Positions 1-10,902 are shown, counted from the stretch's first letter. The stretch is DNA of 64,000 nucleotides from Paramagnetospirillum kuznetsovii (GCF_003284725.1 NZ_PGTO01000001.1:482445-546444), one strand, 5' to 3'. Made by a program: numbers and translations. The notes: generated by a model not told the origin, from the sequence alone.

Positions 1-1
1 C

Positions 2-1603
2 GGCAACATGGCCGAGGACAATTGGAAGTGGCACATGTACGACACCGTCAAGGGGTCGGACTGGCTGGGCGACCAAGACGCCATCGAATATATGTGCCGC
101 GAGGCGGTGCCCGCCGTGCACGAGCTGGAGCATTTCGGCGTGCCGTTCTCGCGCACCCCGGAAGGCAAGATCTATCAGCGCCCGTTCGGCGGCCACATGT
201 CCAATTTCGGCGAGAAGCCGGTGCAGCGCGCCTGCGCCGCCGCCGACCGCACCGGGCATGCCATCCTGCACACGCTGTACTCCCAGTGCCTGAAGCACCA
301 GTGCGAGTTCTTCATCGAGTATTTCGCCATCGACCTGATCATGGAGAACGGCGTCTGTCGCGGTGTCGTCGCCTGGAACCTGGACGACGGCACCTTGCAT
401 CGCTTCCGTGCCCATAAGGTGGTCCTGGCCACCGGCGGTTACGGCCGCGCCTTCTTCTCCTGCACCTCGGCCCATACCTGCACCGGCGACGGTCATGGTC
501 TGGTGGCCCGCGCCGGTCTGCCGTTGCAGGACATGGAATTCGTGCAGTTCCATCCCACCGGCATCTATGGTTCGGGTTGCCTGATCACCGAGGGTGCCCG
601 CGGCGAGGGTGGCTACGTCACCAATTCCGCCGGCGAGCGCTTCATGGAGCGTTATGCCCCGACCGCCAAGGATCTGGCGTCCCGCGACGTGGTGAGCCGC
701 GCCATGACCATGGAAATCCGCGAGGGTCGTGGCGTCGGCAAGGAAAACGACCACATCTACCTGCATCTGGAGCATCTGGGAGCCGAGACCCTGGAACTGC
801 GCCTGCCGGGCATTTCCGAGACGGCGAAGATCTTCGCTGGCGTGGACGTGACCAAGGAGCCGATCCCGGTGCTGCCGACCGTGCACTACAACATGGGCGG
901 TATCCCCACCAATCTGCACGGCGAAGTGCTGTGTCCGACCAAGGACAACAGCGAGGCCACCGTCGAGGGCCTGATGGCCATCGGCGAAGCCGCCTGCGTG
1001 TCGGTGCACGGCGCCAACCGCCTGGGCACCAACTCGCTGCTGGACATCGTGGTGTTCGGCCGCGCCGCCGCGCTCCGCGCCGCCGAGACCCTGAAGCCCG
1101 GCACCCAGCACAAGCCGCTGCCCAAGGATGCCGGTGATCTGGCGGTGTCGCGCTTCGACCGTCTGCGCAACGCCTCGGGTTCCATGCATACCAGCGAGAT
1201 CCGTCTGGCCATGCAGAAGACCATGCAGATGGACGCCGCCGTGTTCCGCACCTCCAAGTCGCTGGCCGAAGGTTGCGCCAAGATGGATCAGGTCGCCTCC
1301 ACCCTGGGGCAGATCAAGATCAACGACCGGTCCACCGTGTGGAACTCGGATCTGGCGGAAGCTCTCGAGCTGGAAAACCTCATGGATTGCGCCCTGGCCA
1401 CCATCGTGTCGGCGGAAGCCCGTCACGAAAGCCGTGGCGCCCATGCCCACGAGGATTATCCCGATCGCGACGATGTCAATTGGCAGAAGCACTCCCTGGC
1501 CGTGGTCGAGAATGGCAAGGTGAAGCTGGACTATCGTCCGGTCCACACCTACACGCTCACCGACGAAGTCGAGTACATCAAGCCGCAAAAGCGCGTGTAC
1601 TAA
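2..1603 (+). CDS. sdhA: Succinate dehydrogenase flavoprotein subunit, 5' end outside window
   Basis: Catalytic subunit of respiratory complex II. It oxidises succinate to fumarate on covalently bound FAD and passes electrons to SdhB at the inner face of the cytoplasmic membrane. The frame is open to the window edge, and the residues before the first ATG (position 8) are Gly-Asn, as in the family's interior. The N-terminal FAD-binding part, roughly 65 residues, therefore lies outside the window and ATG 8 is not the start. Visible family motifs are [20 protein letters not shown] (about codons 178-197), [10 protein letters not shown] and [20 protein letters not shown]. It ends with the typical basic, aromatic tail. 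sdhB follows 24 bp later, so the two belong to one operon; sdhC and sdhD would be expected upstream. Confidence 0.97.
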   Translation, partial: GNMAEDNWKWHMYDTVKGSDWLGDQDAIEYMCREAVPAVHELEHFGVPFSRTPEGKIYQRPFGGHMSNFGEKPVQRACAAADRTGHAILHTLYSQCLKHQCEFFIEYFAIDLIMENGVCRGVVAWNLDDGTLHRFRAHKVVLATGGYGRAFFSCTSAHTCTGDGHGLVARAGLPLQDMEFVQFHPTGIYGSGCLITEGARGEGGYVTNSAGERFMERYAPTAKDLASRDVVSRAMTMEIREGRGVGKENDHIYLHLEHLGAETLELRLPGISETAKIFAGVDVTKEPIPVLPTVHYNMGGIPTNLHGEVLCPTKDNSEATVEGLMAIGEAACVSVHGANRLGTNSLLDIVVFGRAAALRAAETLKPGTQHKPLPKDAGDLAVSRFDRLRNASGSMHTSEIRLAMQKTMQMDAAVFRTSKSLAEGCAKMDQVASTLGQIKINDRSTVWNSDLAEALELENLMDCALATIVSAEARHESRGAHAHEDYPDRDDVNWQKHSLAVVENGKVKLDYRPVHTYTLTDEVEYIKPQKRVY

Positions 1604-1627
1604 GGCAAGGGTAAGGAGATACGCAAA

Positions 1628-2407
1628 ATGGTCGATTTCGCCCTGCCCCCCAATTCCCGCGTTCAGCCCGGCAAGGTCTACAAGGCCGCCGGCGCCAAGC
1701 GGGTCAAGGTGTTCAAGATCTATCGCTACGATCCGGATTCGGGGGCCAATCCCCGGCTGGACAGCTACGAGATCGATCTCGACAACTGCGGCCCCATGGT
1801 CCTGGACGCCCTTTTGAAGATCAAGAACGAGATCGACTCGACCTTGACCTTCCGCCGGTCCTGCCGCGAGGGCATCTGCGGTTCCTGCGCCATGAACATC
1901 GACGGCACCAACACCCTGTCCTGCCTGAAGCCCATCGAGGACATCGCGGGCGAGGCCGCCATCTATCCGCTGCCGCACATGCCGGTGGTCAAGGATCTGA
2001 TCCCCGACCTGACCATGCCCTATGCCCAGTTGGCCTCGGTCAAGCCGTGGATGCAGACCCAGACCGCTCCGCCGCCGGACGGCGAGCGTCTGCAGTCGCC
2101 GGAAGAGCGCGAGAAGCTGGACGGTTTGTGGGAATGCATCCTGTGCTTCTGCTGCCAGACCAGCTGCCCCAGCTACTGGTGGAACGGTGACCGTTATCTC
2201 GGCCCGGCCGTGCTGTTGCAGGCCGCCCGCTGGATCCTGGACTCCCGCGACGAGATGACCGGCGAGCGTCTGGATGCGCTTGAAGATCCCTTCAAGCTGT
2301 ATCGCTGCCACACCATCATGAACTGCACCAAGACCTGCCCCAAGGGCCTTAACCCGGCCAAGGCCATCGGTGCCATCAAGGAAAAGCTGATCGAACGCCG
2401 CCTCTGA
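1628..2407 (+). CDS. sdhB: Succinate dehydrogenase iron-sulfur subunit
   Basis: Electron-transfer subunit of complex II, 259 aa, the usual length. It carries electrons from SdhA FAD to the membrane quinone site through three clusters. The N-terminal ferredoxin part shows CREGICGSC and a later Cys at about 70-90 for the [2Fe-2S] cluster. The C-terminal part shows [11 protein letters not shown] and [17 protein letters not shown] for the [4Fe-4S] and [3Fe-4S] clusters. The ATG is preceded by AAGGAGAT at 1612-1619. It is the last gene of the sdh operon in this window, since a strong intrinsic terminator follows 24 bp after the stop codon. Confidence 0.98.
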   Translation: MVDFALPPNSRVQPGKVYKAAGAKRVKVFKIYRYDPDSGANPRLDSYEIDLDNCGPMVLDALLKIKNEIDSTLTFRRSCREGICGSCAMNIDGTNTLSCLKPIEDIAGEAAIYPLPHMPVVKDLIPDLTMPYAQLASVKPWMQTQTAPPPDGERLQSPEEREKLDGLWECILCFCCQTSCPSYWWNGDRYLGPAVLLQAARWILDSRDEMTGERLDALEDPFKLYRCHTIMNCTKTCPKGLNPAKAIGAIKEKLIERRL

Positions 2408-2428
2408 TCGGCACGACCCGGCAAGCGA

Positions 2429-2466
2429 AAGCGGGGCGGCTCAGGCGAGCCGCCCCGCTTTTCATT
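2429..2466 (+). terminator. Intrinsic terminator after sdhB
   Basis: A perfect 12-bp GC stem (2431-2442 with 2447-2458) and 4-nt loop is followed by TTTTCATTTT. It ends the sdh transcript. The convergent lipoprotein gene begins its stop codon right beside it, so the hairpin may serve both strands. Confidence 0.88.
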
Positions 2467-2880
2467 TTACTGGTCCTGGTCCCCGTCGTCGGCCTTTTCG
2501 GTCTTTTGGCCGCGCACCCATCGATCCACCTGACCCGGCATGAACGGATTAATGTAAGAGCCATTCGCCAACCGCATATTGGGATCGACGCAGGAATAGA
2601 CGGCGAGGTGGGGCACCGTCAGACGGCACTGCCATTTGTATTCCTGGATCAGGATCGCTTGCAGTCCATAGACCTCGCAGGCCTCCGAGGCCAAGTGGTC
2701 GCGTTTCTCGGTCGGCGCGTCGCCGTCATAGCAAACCGTCAGCGTTCCGTTATAGCCGGGCAGCTTCTGCTTCTTGACGGAGCGCACCGTATAGCTCCGA
2801 TCGACGAAGGCTTCGCCACTGGCGCAGCCGGTCACCGCCGCCGCCACCAGCACTAAAACGGTCATGCGAAGCAAACCCAT
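2467..2880 (-). CDS. Small predicted lipoprotein of unknown function
   Basis: Product of about 137 aa. The start chosen is the ATG at 2880, because it has a GAGG about 10 bases upstream and begins directly with a signal peptide; an upstream TTG at 2913 would add 11 residues. The N-terminus has a hydrophobic stretch ending in the lipobox-like VTGC, so Cys19 would be lipidated and the protein exported and membrane-anchored. The mature part has four or five more cysteines (CYDGD, SEACEVYG, WQCRL, YSCVDP), suggesting disulfides in the periplasm. The C-terminus is acidic and polar. No family was recognised. It is convergent with sdhB and has no clear operon partner. Confidence 0.75.
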   Translation of the reverse strand: MGLLRMTVLVLVAAAVTGCASGEAFVDRSYTVRSVKKQKLPGYNGTLTVCYDGDAPTEKRDHLASEACEVYGLQAILIQEYKWQCRLTVPHLAVYSCVDPNMRLANGSYINPFMPGQVDRWVRGQKTEKADDGDQDQ

Positions 2881-3017
2881 GAAATTCGACCTCGAAAGCG
2901 GCGAAACCCCCAATGTTTAGCGCAAGCCGACGAATTTGGAAACAGGCGCCAATCAGACGGGTGCCATGATCGTGGGAGTCTGCTAAAGGATTTAAAGAGT
3001 TGGGGGGCTGTAGGGCG

Positions 3018-3046
3018 TTGTCTCTGCGCGCGCGGGGGGCTATTCT
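3018..3046 (+). promoter_or_regulatory. Sigma-70-like promoter for the DHH protein gene
   Basis: TTGTCT at 3018-3023 and TATTCT at 3041-3046 are separated by 17 bp, in a leader that ends with GGAAGGAGGAG before the ATG at 3092. Spacing is ideal and each box matches the consensus at four positions. No other promoter-like pair was seen in this gap. Confidence 0.4.
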
Positions 3047-3091
3047 CGGAACGGTTCGAAGTTCCCCGGGGCGGGAAGGAGGAGAATCTCG

Positions 3092-4024
3092 ATGGCTGAT
3101 GGTAAGAAATTTCGTCTGGTGACGCGCAGTGATTTCGACGGCTTGGTCTGTGCCGTGCTGCTGAAGCAGTTGGACCTGATCGACGACATCAAGTTCGTGC
3201 ATCCCAAGGATATGCAAGACGGTGTGATCGAGATCGGCCCCAACGACATCACCACCAACCTGCCCTATGTGGAAGGCGTCCATATCGCCTTCGACCACCA
3301 TTTGTCCGAGACCATCCGCGTCGGTCGCAAGGATAACCACATCATCGAGTCCGAGGCGCCCTCGGCCGCTCGCGTGGTCTATAACTATTACGGCGGCGCC
3401 GCCAAATTCCCCGCCTCGTGGGACAAGATGATGGCGGCGGTGGACCAGGGCGATTCGGCGCAGTACTCGCTGGAAGAAATCCTCAACCCCGACGGTTGGA
3501 CCCTGCTGAACTACATCATGGACGCCCGCACCGGGCTGGGCCGTTTCCGCGAGTTCCGCATCTCCAATTACCAGTTGATGATGAACCTCATCGACTATTG
3601 CCGCGATCACACCATCGAGGACATCCTGAAGCTCCCCGACGTCAAGGAGCGCACCGACCTCTATTTCGAGCACGCGGTGAAGTTCAAGGATCAGATTACC
3701 CGCTGTTCCACCCTGCACAAGAATCTGGTGGTGCTGGACCTGCGCGGCGAGGAAACCATCTTCGCGGGCAATCGCTTCATGATCTACGCCATGTTCCCCG
3801 AGACCAATGTCTCGATCCATGTGCTGTGGGGCGTGAAGAAGCAGAACACCGTCTTCGCCATCGGCAAGTCCATCGTCAACCGGTCCAGCAAGACCAATGT
3901 GGGCGAGCTGTGCCTGAAATACGGCGGCGGCGGCCATATGGCGGCGGGCACCTGTCAGGTGGACAACGCCGTATGCGACAAGGTGCTGGGCGATCTGGTC
4001 GCCAAGATCAACGCCGACGGCTGA
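3092..4024 (+). CDS. DHH/DHHA1-family phosphoesterase-like protein
   Basis: 310-aa member of the DHH superfamily, a fold that includes oligoribonucleases, pAp phosphatases and exopolyphosphatases, all Mn-dependent phosphodiester or phosphoanhydride hydrolases. Motif I appears as RSDFDG at residues 12-17, the name-giving DHH at about 70-72, a DQGD motif near 119, and the DHHA1 signature GGGGHMAAGT near residue 278. The catalytic aspartates therefore look intact. The start is supported by GGAAGGAGGAG a few bases upstream. It lies between the lipoprotein gene and zapE, with 75 bp to the latter. The substrate cannot be told from sequence; nanoRNA, pAp or cyclic dinucleotides are all possible for the superfamily. 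Confidence 0.85.
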   Translation: MADGKKFRLVTRSDFDGLVCAVLLKQLDLIDDIKFVHPKDMQDGVIEIGPNDITTNLPYVEGVHIAFDHHLSETIRVGRKDNHIIESEAPSAARVVYNYYGGAAKFPASWDKMMAAVDQGDSAQYSLEEILNPDGWTLLNYIMDARTGLGRFREFRISNYQLMMNLIDYCRDHTIEDILKLPDVKERTDLYFEHAVKFKDQITRCSTLHKNLVVLDLRGEETIFAGNRFMIYAMFPETNVSIHVLWGVKKQNTVFAIGKSIVNRSSKTNVGELCLKYGGGGHMAAGTCQVDNAVCDKVLGDLVAKINADG

Positions 4025-4099
4025 GGTTCAAGTCCGGGGCGCGGGGCGGCCGATCCGTCCCGCGCCTCGGTTCTTTTCACCGCAAGAGTAGAGTTCCCT

Positions 4100-5260
4100 A
4101 TGGGCGAAGGCCCCCTGTTCGCCTACCGCGCCAAGCTTGAAGCGGGCGAGGTCAAGCCCGACCCCGCCCAGGAATTGGCGGTGGAAAAGCTGCAAAGCCT
4201 GCATCATGCCCTGGCCAAGTATCGTCCATCCCTGGGCGAGGCCGGCTGGCTGGCCCGCTTTGGCCTGAAGAAGGCCGCGCCTGGGTCCACCTGGACCTGG
4301 CATGGCGGCGACGGCGAGCAGGAAACCCCAAAGCACGGCCTCTACATCTTCGGCGAGGTGGGGCGCGGCAAGTCCATGCTCATGGACCTGTTCTTCCACG
4401 CCACCACCATCACCGGCAAGAAGCGCGTCCACTTCCACGAGTTCATGCGTGACCTGCACGCCAATATCCACAAGTGGCGGCAAAATCCGACGCCGGGCGA
4501 ATCCGACCCCATCCCCAAACTGGCCCGCGCCATCTCGTCCCAGGCCTGGCTGCTGTGTCTGGACGAATTGCAGATTACCGATATCGCCGATGCCATGATC
4601 GTCGGCCGCCTGTTCCAGTGCCTGCTGGACGACGGCGTGGTGGTGGTGATCACCTCGAACCGGCCGCCAGGCGACCTTTACAAAGACGGATTGCAGCGCG
4701 ACCGCTTCATCCCCTTCATCCGCCTGATCGAGGCCAAGCTGGACGTGCTGGAACTGAATTCCGAGCGCGATTACCGGCTGGGCCGCAAGCGCGGCCTGCA
4801 GGTCTATCACGCGCCGCTCAGCGACGCCGCCGAATCCGCCCTTGAACTGGCCTTCGCCCGCCTGACCGAGGGGGCGCATGCCATGCCCCACAGCTTCGAG
4901 GTCAACGGCCGCCAGTTCAAGGTGCCGCTTGCCGCCGTCGGCGTCGCCCGCTTCTCGTTCCAGCAGCTGTGCGGCGCGGCGCTGGGGCCCAGCGACTACC
5001 TCGCATTGGCCGAGCGCTACCACACCCTGGTCCTGTCCGACATCCCGCTGCTGTCGCCCGCCAACAAGGACGAAGCGCGGCGCTTCGTCACCCTGATCGA
5101 CGCGCTGTATGAACGCAAGGTCACCCTGGTCTGCTCGGCCGCCGCCCCGGCGGAAGTCCTCTACCCCGAAGGCGTCGGCGCCTTCGAGTTCCAACGCACC
5201 GTCTCCCGCCTGATGGAAATGCAGGCCGAGGATTATGTGCTCAGGGAGCATGTGGAGTAG
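4100..5260 (+). CDS. zapE: Cell division protein ZapE / AFG1-like ATPase
   Basis: 386-aa AFG1-type P-loop ATPase. In Escherichia coli the homologue ZapE associates with the Z-ring; in mitochondria Afg1 helps turnover of respiratory subunits. Walker A is GEVGRGKS at about residues 85-92 and Walker B is LLCLDELQITD at about 151-161, with the conserved TSNRPP segment and the FxxQLCGxxLGxxDY-type C-terminal motif (FQQLCGAALGPSDY) after it. The family is usually found just before mdh in Alphaproteobacteria. Here an AT-rich NTPase gene lies in between. The ORF ends in a G-run that forms part of the following hairpin. Confidence 0.93.
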   Translation: MGEGPLFAYRAKLEAGEVKPDPAQELAVEKLQSLHHALAKYRPSLGEAGWLARFGLKKAAPGSTWTWHGGDGEQETPKHGLYIFGEVGRGKSMLMDLFFHATTITGKKRVHFHEFMRDLHANIHKWRQNPTPGESDPIPKLARAISSQAWLLCLDELQITDIADAMIVGRLFQCLLDDGVVVVITSNRPPGDLYKDGLQRDRFIPFIRLIEAKLDVLELNSERDYRLGRKRGLQVYHAPLSDAAESALELAFARLTEGAHAMPHSFEVNGRQFKVPLAAVGVARFSFQQLCGAALGPSDYLALAERYHTLVLSDIPLLSPANKDEARRFVTLIDALYERKVTLVCSAAAPAEVLYPEGVGAFEFQRTVSRLMEMQAEDYVLREHVE

Positions 5261-5356
5261 GGGGGGGGCGGTGCGCGCCCCTGCGAGGGCAAAGCCAAGG
5301 CGGAAGCATGAAGAATGAGCAAGGGGGCGAGCCCCCTCGCGCCCCCCCCCCTTTTG
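5260..5356 (+). terminator. Terminator-like hairpin region after zapE
   Basis: A run of nine G at the zapE stop codon (5260-5268) can pair with a run of ten C at 5342-5351, which is followed by TTTTG. Inside lies the perfect palindrome AGGGGGCGAGCCCCCT at 5322-5337. Together they make a long GC hairpin with a U-rich end, acting as a terminator for zapE. The homopolymer runs are also likely sites of length variation. Confidence 0.55.
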
Positions 5357-5421
5357 TTTAGGCACACAATTCTCATTCCATAGGGGAGTTTTCCGCAGAT
5401 TGCGGCCACGGCCAAGCCGCC

Positions 5422-5495
5422 AGAGGCGGCGCCCGGCGAGGGGCATAAAGATAAGCGAGACCATCGTGCGTCACATTTGACGCTCGATGGTCTAA
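5422..5495. repeat. Dispersed hairpin repeat, family C, copy 1
   Basis: The sequence matches a second copy at 57583-57657. The shared part runs from GCGCCCGGYGAGGGGCA through a hairpin whose arms are AGACCATCGTGCG (5458-5470) and CGCTCGATGGTCT (5481-5493), one mismatch, with loop TCACATTTGA. The other copy has an equivalent hairpin with a changed stem. It sits directly upstream of the promoter of the AT-rich NTPase gene. Confidence 0.75.
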
Positions 5496-5507
5496 TAGTT
5501 CCACTCC

Positions 5508-5537
5508 TTGACACCACCCCTACCGCGAGCATATATT
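5508..5537 (+). promoter_or_regulatory. Strong sigma-70 promoter of the AT-rich NTPase gene
   Basis: A perfect TTGACA at 5508-5513 and TATATT at 5532-5537 are separated by 18 bp. The predicted transcription start is near 5544, about 20 bp before the ATG at 5564. A GAGG at 5556-5559 can serve as ribosome binding site. This is one of the best housekeeping-type promoters in the window and it drives only the inserted gene. Confidence 0.7.
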
Positions 5538-5563
5538 AGTCGCATGCATCCGGCGAGGCGAGC

Positions 5564-7543
5564 ATGGGAAATGTATACAATCAATCAATCGGCAAGAACT
5601 CACTGTTTGAGCACCTTTTCATAGAAATAACGAATGACGACATATTTGGCGTCAACTCAAAGCATAGTTTTATAATTACAGACGACCAGGTTCGAGAGTC
5701 TGGGTATTGCGGCAGGCCGGCAATCGAAAGTCAGGTGATAAAATATTTTACTAAGGCTTCTGAGTTCTCCGGACTTATTCTTCTTGGATCTGAGGGGTGT
5801 GGCAAGTCAACGCTATTTAATTATGTTATAGGTAATCTTGCCAAGTTTAATAAGAAAGCGGATTGCAAAAATCCACGGCTCATCCGAATTAATTGTGGGG
5901 AGTGGGTGTCGGCGGAGTCTGTCTCTGGGCGATTTCATTCCGAGATAAAGGACTGCATTAATACGCCGGAATTTCTTGATCTGCGTGAGGGGTATGAGGA
6001 TTTTAGAATTGCTGCTGAAAAAATAAAATTAATTGTTCCAAGAATGAGCGAGATCTCTAAAAATAAAGATTTTGTTGATAGGTTGCTGGCATTTTCTATG
6101 TGCTCCTGCAAAGCTGCAGGAGACTATGGCGCCATATGTCTGATCTTGGATAATCTCGATACGCTTGATTTCGCGCGTCAGCTTTCGGTGTTTCTGGAGG
6201 TTCATGATACGATCAACAGCATGCGCCGCCTTCACGAGATATATAAGCAGGCATCGCTGCCGGTAATGTGCAAGTACTTCTCACTTGTAGTTCCCATGCG
6301 GCCAGAGACAAGGCAGATCATATCAAATGCAATGGGGCAGACATGGCCATTTGTTGGGCGAACATATCATCTGGTGGATATGAGTGAGGCTCCGCACCCT
6401 AATTCTTTTGATTTATCCCTCAAAAGAATCAAGAATCATCGACTTTTTTCTGATGCAAATATTGATGAAATCAAGATTCTTATAAAGGGCATCTATGAAA
6501 GTGGTGGGAAATATCAGCCTGAAAGAACATTCCAGCTCACGATAAATGAGCCGAGTGATTTTATTGAAAATTTCATTATTTGGCTCAGGCACAAAACCAC
6601 TGGTAGTGATCGTGTCGCAAGTTTTACGGGAAGATCTATTAGGAGGCAGCTTCAGTTCACTTTCAAGGTCATTGGTCATCCAACTCCTTTACAGGCTTAC
6701 GTGGATGCAGAATACATGGGAATGGAAGACCGCGAGGTTGATGCCAAGATATGGGATGCCATGTGGGATTTCTGCCAACCCATAGGGCATGGTAGCCCCG
6801 TTGAATTCACGTCATTCATGCTGAACCCGTACAGGCTTATTACGGATCAGATAGTTCGGCATCGCTCTCCGTTGATTGGTTTATTTGCAATCATGCATAT
6901 GACGGCGGCCTCGAAGGCTGACGGAAACCATGCGCAATATTTTGTCATTGAAGCTGAGAACATTATTAATCACTTGCGGGAGATGTCGTACTCAGACGAT
7001 GCAATTATACTTGCAATAAAAGGATTTACGCATGCTGGTATATTGATACCTAGAAAGGATCAGATGTATATCGATGGTAGCGGGTGTAACATGCAGTTAT
7101 ACTCAAACTATTTCATTGATGCAAAGTTATTGTCAGAATACCATAAAATCATATTCTTTATCGGGAAGAGTCATTGGAAAAGTGGTATATACTATACGCA
7201 TTGCTACAGGCATGCGACAAAGGCTGCGTCGTTTCTTCCGTACTACGCCCAAGTTGATCGCCTCGACCTGCAGGAAAAATTTCTGCGAGACATTATTAAC
7301 GCGGAAAAAAGATTGAAATCCAACATGCTTTCTCTGATGGACATGAAGCGGTGTATCTCGCTCAAGCGTAAATCTGTCGTGGGGCAAATTGGGAAAACTT
7401 GGGTTTTGCAGATGCAGACGCTTGCCAACGAATTGAGCGGAAGGGTTTCGGGTGATGCTGAGTATCGTCTGGGCGAGGTGCGTGCGAAATTGCACACTTT
7501 GAACAAGGATGTTTCCTCCTTCTCTGATCTCCTTTTTATATAG
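5564..7543 (+). CDS. Lone AT-rich P-loop NTPase of unknown function (horizontally acquired)
   Basis: 659-aa protein not assignable to a named family by eye. Walker A is GSEGCGKST at residues 75-83, preceded by a hydrophobic strand (LILL). Walker B is ICLILDNLD at 191-199, with two acidic residues. A later strand LVVPMRPETR (241-250) resembles the sensor/arginine region of STAND, KAP or AAA-type ATPases. Residues about 455-505 look like a winged helix, and the C-terminal 80 residues are helical and charged. There is no transmembrane segment or obvious nuclease motif. Codon use is strikingly AT-rich beside the GC-rich neighbours (many ATA, AAA, TTT, AGA). It stands alone with its own promoter between zapE and mdh, a conserved junction. 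Transfer is strongly suggested; a defence or regulatory NTPase role is only an inference. Confidence 0.85.
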   Translation: MGNVYNQSIGKNSLFEHLFIEITNDDIFGVNSKHSFIITDDQVRESGYCGRPAIESQVIKYFTKASEFSGLILLGSEGCGKSTLFNYVIGNLAKFNKKADCKNPRLIRINCGEWVSAESVSGRFHSEIKDCINTPEFLDLREGYEDFRIAAEKIKLIVPRMSEISKNKDFVDRLLAFSMCSCKAAGDYGAICLILDNLDTLDFARQLSVFLEVHDTINSMRRLHEIYKQASLPVMCKYFSLVVPMRPETRQIISNAMGQTWPFVGRTYHLVDMSEAPHPNSFDLSLKRIKNHRLFSDANIDEIKILIKGIYESGGKYQPERTFQLTINEPSDFIENFIIWLRHKTTGSDRVASFTGRSIRRQLQFTFKVIGHPTPLQAYVDAEYMGMEDREVDAKIWDAMWDFCQPIGHGSPVEFTSFMLNPYRLITDQIVRHRSPLIGLFAIMHMTAASKADGNHAQYFVIEAENIINHLREMSYSDDAIILAIKGFTHAGILIPRKDQMYIDGSGCNMQLYSNYFIDAKLLSEYHKIIFFIGKSHWKSGIYYTHCYRHATKAASFLPYYAQVDRLDLQEKFLRDIINAEKRLKSNMLSLMDMKRCISLKRKSVVGQIGKTWVLQMQTLANELSGRVSGDAEYRLGEVRAKLHTLNKDVSSFSDLLFI

Positions 7544-7603
7544 AAGCCCGCCCTCGACCGCCCCACCCCCTAGGGTAGGCCTAATCCCCCTCCGGGTAGG
7601 TAA

Positions 7604-8788
<1,185 letters not shown>

Positions 8789-8814
8789 GTCAACGCGAAA
8801 GGGGACGTAATCCC

Positions 8815-10011
8815 ATGAATATCCATGAGTATCAGGGCAAGCAGGTGCTGGCCAAGTACGGCGTCGCCGTGCTGAAGGGCGGCGTCGCCTACACCGCCGC
8901 CGAAGCCATCCAGGTGGCCAAGGAACTGGGCGGCCCGGTGTGGGTCGTCAAGTCGCAGATCCATGCGGGCGGTCGCGGCAAGGGCAAGTTCAAGGACGAC
9001 ACCTCGGGCAAGGGCGGCGTTCGCGTCGTGAAGTCCGTCGAGGATGTCGGCGCCAATGTGGAACAGATGATCGGCAAGGTTCTCGTCACCGCCCAGACCG
9101 GCCCGGCCGGCAAGGAAGTGAAGCGGGTCTATATCGAGCAGGGCTGCGACATCCGTCGCGAACTGTATCTGTCCATGCTGATCGACCGGGCCACCTGCCG
9201 CGTCACCATCGTCGCCTCCACCGAGGGCGGCATGGAGATCGAGGAAGTCGCCCACAAGCACCCGGAAAAGATCCTGAAGGCCGCCATCGACCCGGTGGAA
9301 GGCTTCCAGCAGTATCACGGCCGCCAGATCGCTTTCGGTCTCGGCCTCGAGGGCAAGCAGGTCAACACCGCCGTCAAGTTCATGGGCGCGCTGTATAAGG
9401 CGTTCATGGAGCTGGATTGCTCGGTGGTCGAAATCAACCCGCTGGTGGTCACCGGCGACGATCAGCTGATCGCGCTGGACGCCAAGGTGAACTTCGACGA
9501 CAACGCCCTGTTCCGTCACAAGGACATCGAAGAGCTGCGCGACGAGTCGGAAGAAGACCCGGCCGAGCTCGAAGCCGCCCGTCATGCCCTGAACTACATC
9601 AAGCTGGACGGTCAGATCGGCTGCATGGTCAATGGCGCCGGTCTCGCCATGGCCACCATGGACATCATCAAGCTGTACGGCGCCGAGCCGGCCAACTTCC
9701 TCGATGTCGGCGGCGGCGCCACCAAGGAGCGCGTCACCACCGCCTTCAAGCTGATCCTGTCCGACCCGAATGTCGAAGGCATCCTGGTCAACATCTTCGG
9801 CGGCATCATGCGCTGCGACGTCATCGCCGAAGGCGTTGTCGCCGCCGCCCGTGAAGTCAGCCTGAACGTCCCGCTGGTCGTTCGTCTGGAAGGTACCAAC
9901 GTCGAGTTGGGCAAGAAGATCATGGCCCAGAGCGGTCTGCCGATCATTGCCGCCGACAATCTTGCCGATGCCGCCGAGAAGGTGGTGAAGGCCGTGAAGG
10001 AGGCTGCATAA
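8815..10011 (+). CDS. sucC: Succinyl-CoA synthetase beta subunit (ADP-forming)
   Basis: Beta subunit of succinyl-CoA synthetase, which makes ATP (or GTP) from succinyl-CoA. The 398-aa length fits the family. It starts with the conserved [17 protein letters not shown]. The ATP-grasp part has the glycine-rich loop [13 protein letters not shown] near residue 46, and the C-terminal CoA-ligase part has [11 protein letters not shown] and [11 protein letters not shown]. The preceding AAAGGGGAC is a ribosome binding site. sucD begins two bases after the stop codon, giving the expected 1:1 subunit coupling. Confidence 0.98.
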   Translation: MNIHEYQGKQVLAKYGVAVLKGGVAYTAAEAIQVAKELGGPVWVVKSQIHAGGRGKGKFKDDTSGKGGVRVVKSVEDVGANVEQMIGKVLVTAQTGPAGKEVKRVYIEQGCDIRRELYLSMLIDRATCRVTIVASTEGGMEIEEVAHKHPEKILKAAIDPVEGFQQYHGRQIAFGLGLEGKQVNTAVKFMGALYKAFMELDCSVVEINPLVVTGDDQLIALDAKVNFDDNALFRHKDIEELRDESEEDPAELEAARHALNYIKLDGQIGCMVNGAGLAMATMDIIKLYGAEPANFLDVGGGATKERVTTAFKLILSDPNVEGILVNIFGGIMRCDVIAEGVVAAAREVSLNVPLVVRLEGTNVELGKKIMAQSGLPIIAADNLADAAEKVVKAVKEAA

Positions 10012-10013
10012 AA

Positions 10014-10892
10014 ATGGCCGTTCTCGTTAACAAGGAAACGAAGGTTATCTGCCAGGGCTTTACTGGCGCCCAGGGCACCTTCCACTCCGAACAGGCGATC
10101 GCCTACGGCACCAAGATGGTGGGCGGCGTCACCCCCGGTAAGGGCGGCACCACCCATCTCGACCTGCCGGTGTTCAACACCGTCGCCGAGGCCAAGGCCA
10201 AGACCGGCTGCAATGCCAGCGTGATCTATGTCCCGCCGCCCTTCGCCGCCGACGCCATCTTGGAAGCCATCGACGCCGAGATCGAACTGGCCGTCTGCAT
10301 CACCGAAGGTATTCCGGTGGCCGACATGCTGGCGGTCAAGCGCGCCTTGGCCGGCTCCAAGACCCGCCTGATCGGGCCGAATTGCCCCGGCGTCATCACG
10401 CCCGGCGAGTGCAAGATCGGCATCATGCCCGGTCACATCCACATGCGTGGCAAGATCGGCATCGTGTCCCGTTCGGGCACCCTGACCTATGAGGCGGTCG
10501 CTCAGACCACCGCGACCGGTCTGGGCCAGACCACCTGCATCGGCATCGGCGGCGATCCCATCAACGGCACCAACTTCGTCGACTCGTTGGAGCTGTTCCT
10601 GGCCGACCCCGAGACCCAGGCGATCATTATGATCGGCGAAATCGGCGGCGACGCCGAGGTCCAGGGCGCCGAGCTGCTGAAGCGCTCCAAGGTGAAGAAG
10701 CCGACCGTCGGCTTCATCGCCGGGCGGACCGCTCCTCCCGGCCGTCGCATGGGTCATGCCGGCGCCGTGATCTCGGGCGGCAACGACACGGCCGATTTCA
10801 AGGTCGAGGCTCTGCTGTCGGCCGGTATCGCCGTCGCCGATTCGCCTGCTTCGCTGGGATCGACCATGGTGAAGCTGCTCAGCGGCAAATAA
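10014..10892 (+). CDS. sucD: Succinyl-CoA synthetase alpha subunit
   Basis: Alpha subunit of succinyl-CoA synthetase, 292 aa, family length. It carries the CoA-binding Rossmann domain ([15 protein letters not shown], near residues 15-29) and the phosphohistidine segment [10 protein letters not shown] near residues 246-255. The phosphorylated His passes the phosphoryl group to the nucleotide bound by Suc[18 protein letters not shown] and SRSGTLTYE are also conserved. It lies 2 bp after sucC and is followed by a stable hairpin before sucA. Confidence 0.98.
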   Translation: MAVLVNKETKVICQGFTGAQGTFHSEQAIAYGTKMVGGVTPGKGGTTHLDLPVFNTVAEAKAKTGCNASVIYVPPPFAADAILEAIDAEIELAVCITEGIPVADMLAVKRALAGSKTRLIGPNCPGVITPGECKIGIMPGHIHMRGKIGIVSRSGTLTYEAVAQTTATGLGQTTCIGIGGDPINGTNFVDSLELFLADPETQAIIMIGEIGGDAEVQGAELLKRSKVKKPTVGFIAGRTAPPGRRMGHAGAVISGGNDTADFKVEALLSAGIAVADSPASLGSTMVKLLSGK

Positions 10893-10902
10893 GAAGAAAA
10901 GT

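Noticed and set aside
4028..5464. Minus-strand open frame opposite zapE
   Set aside because: Antisense shadow of a clear AFG1-type ATPase gene.
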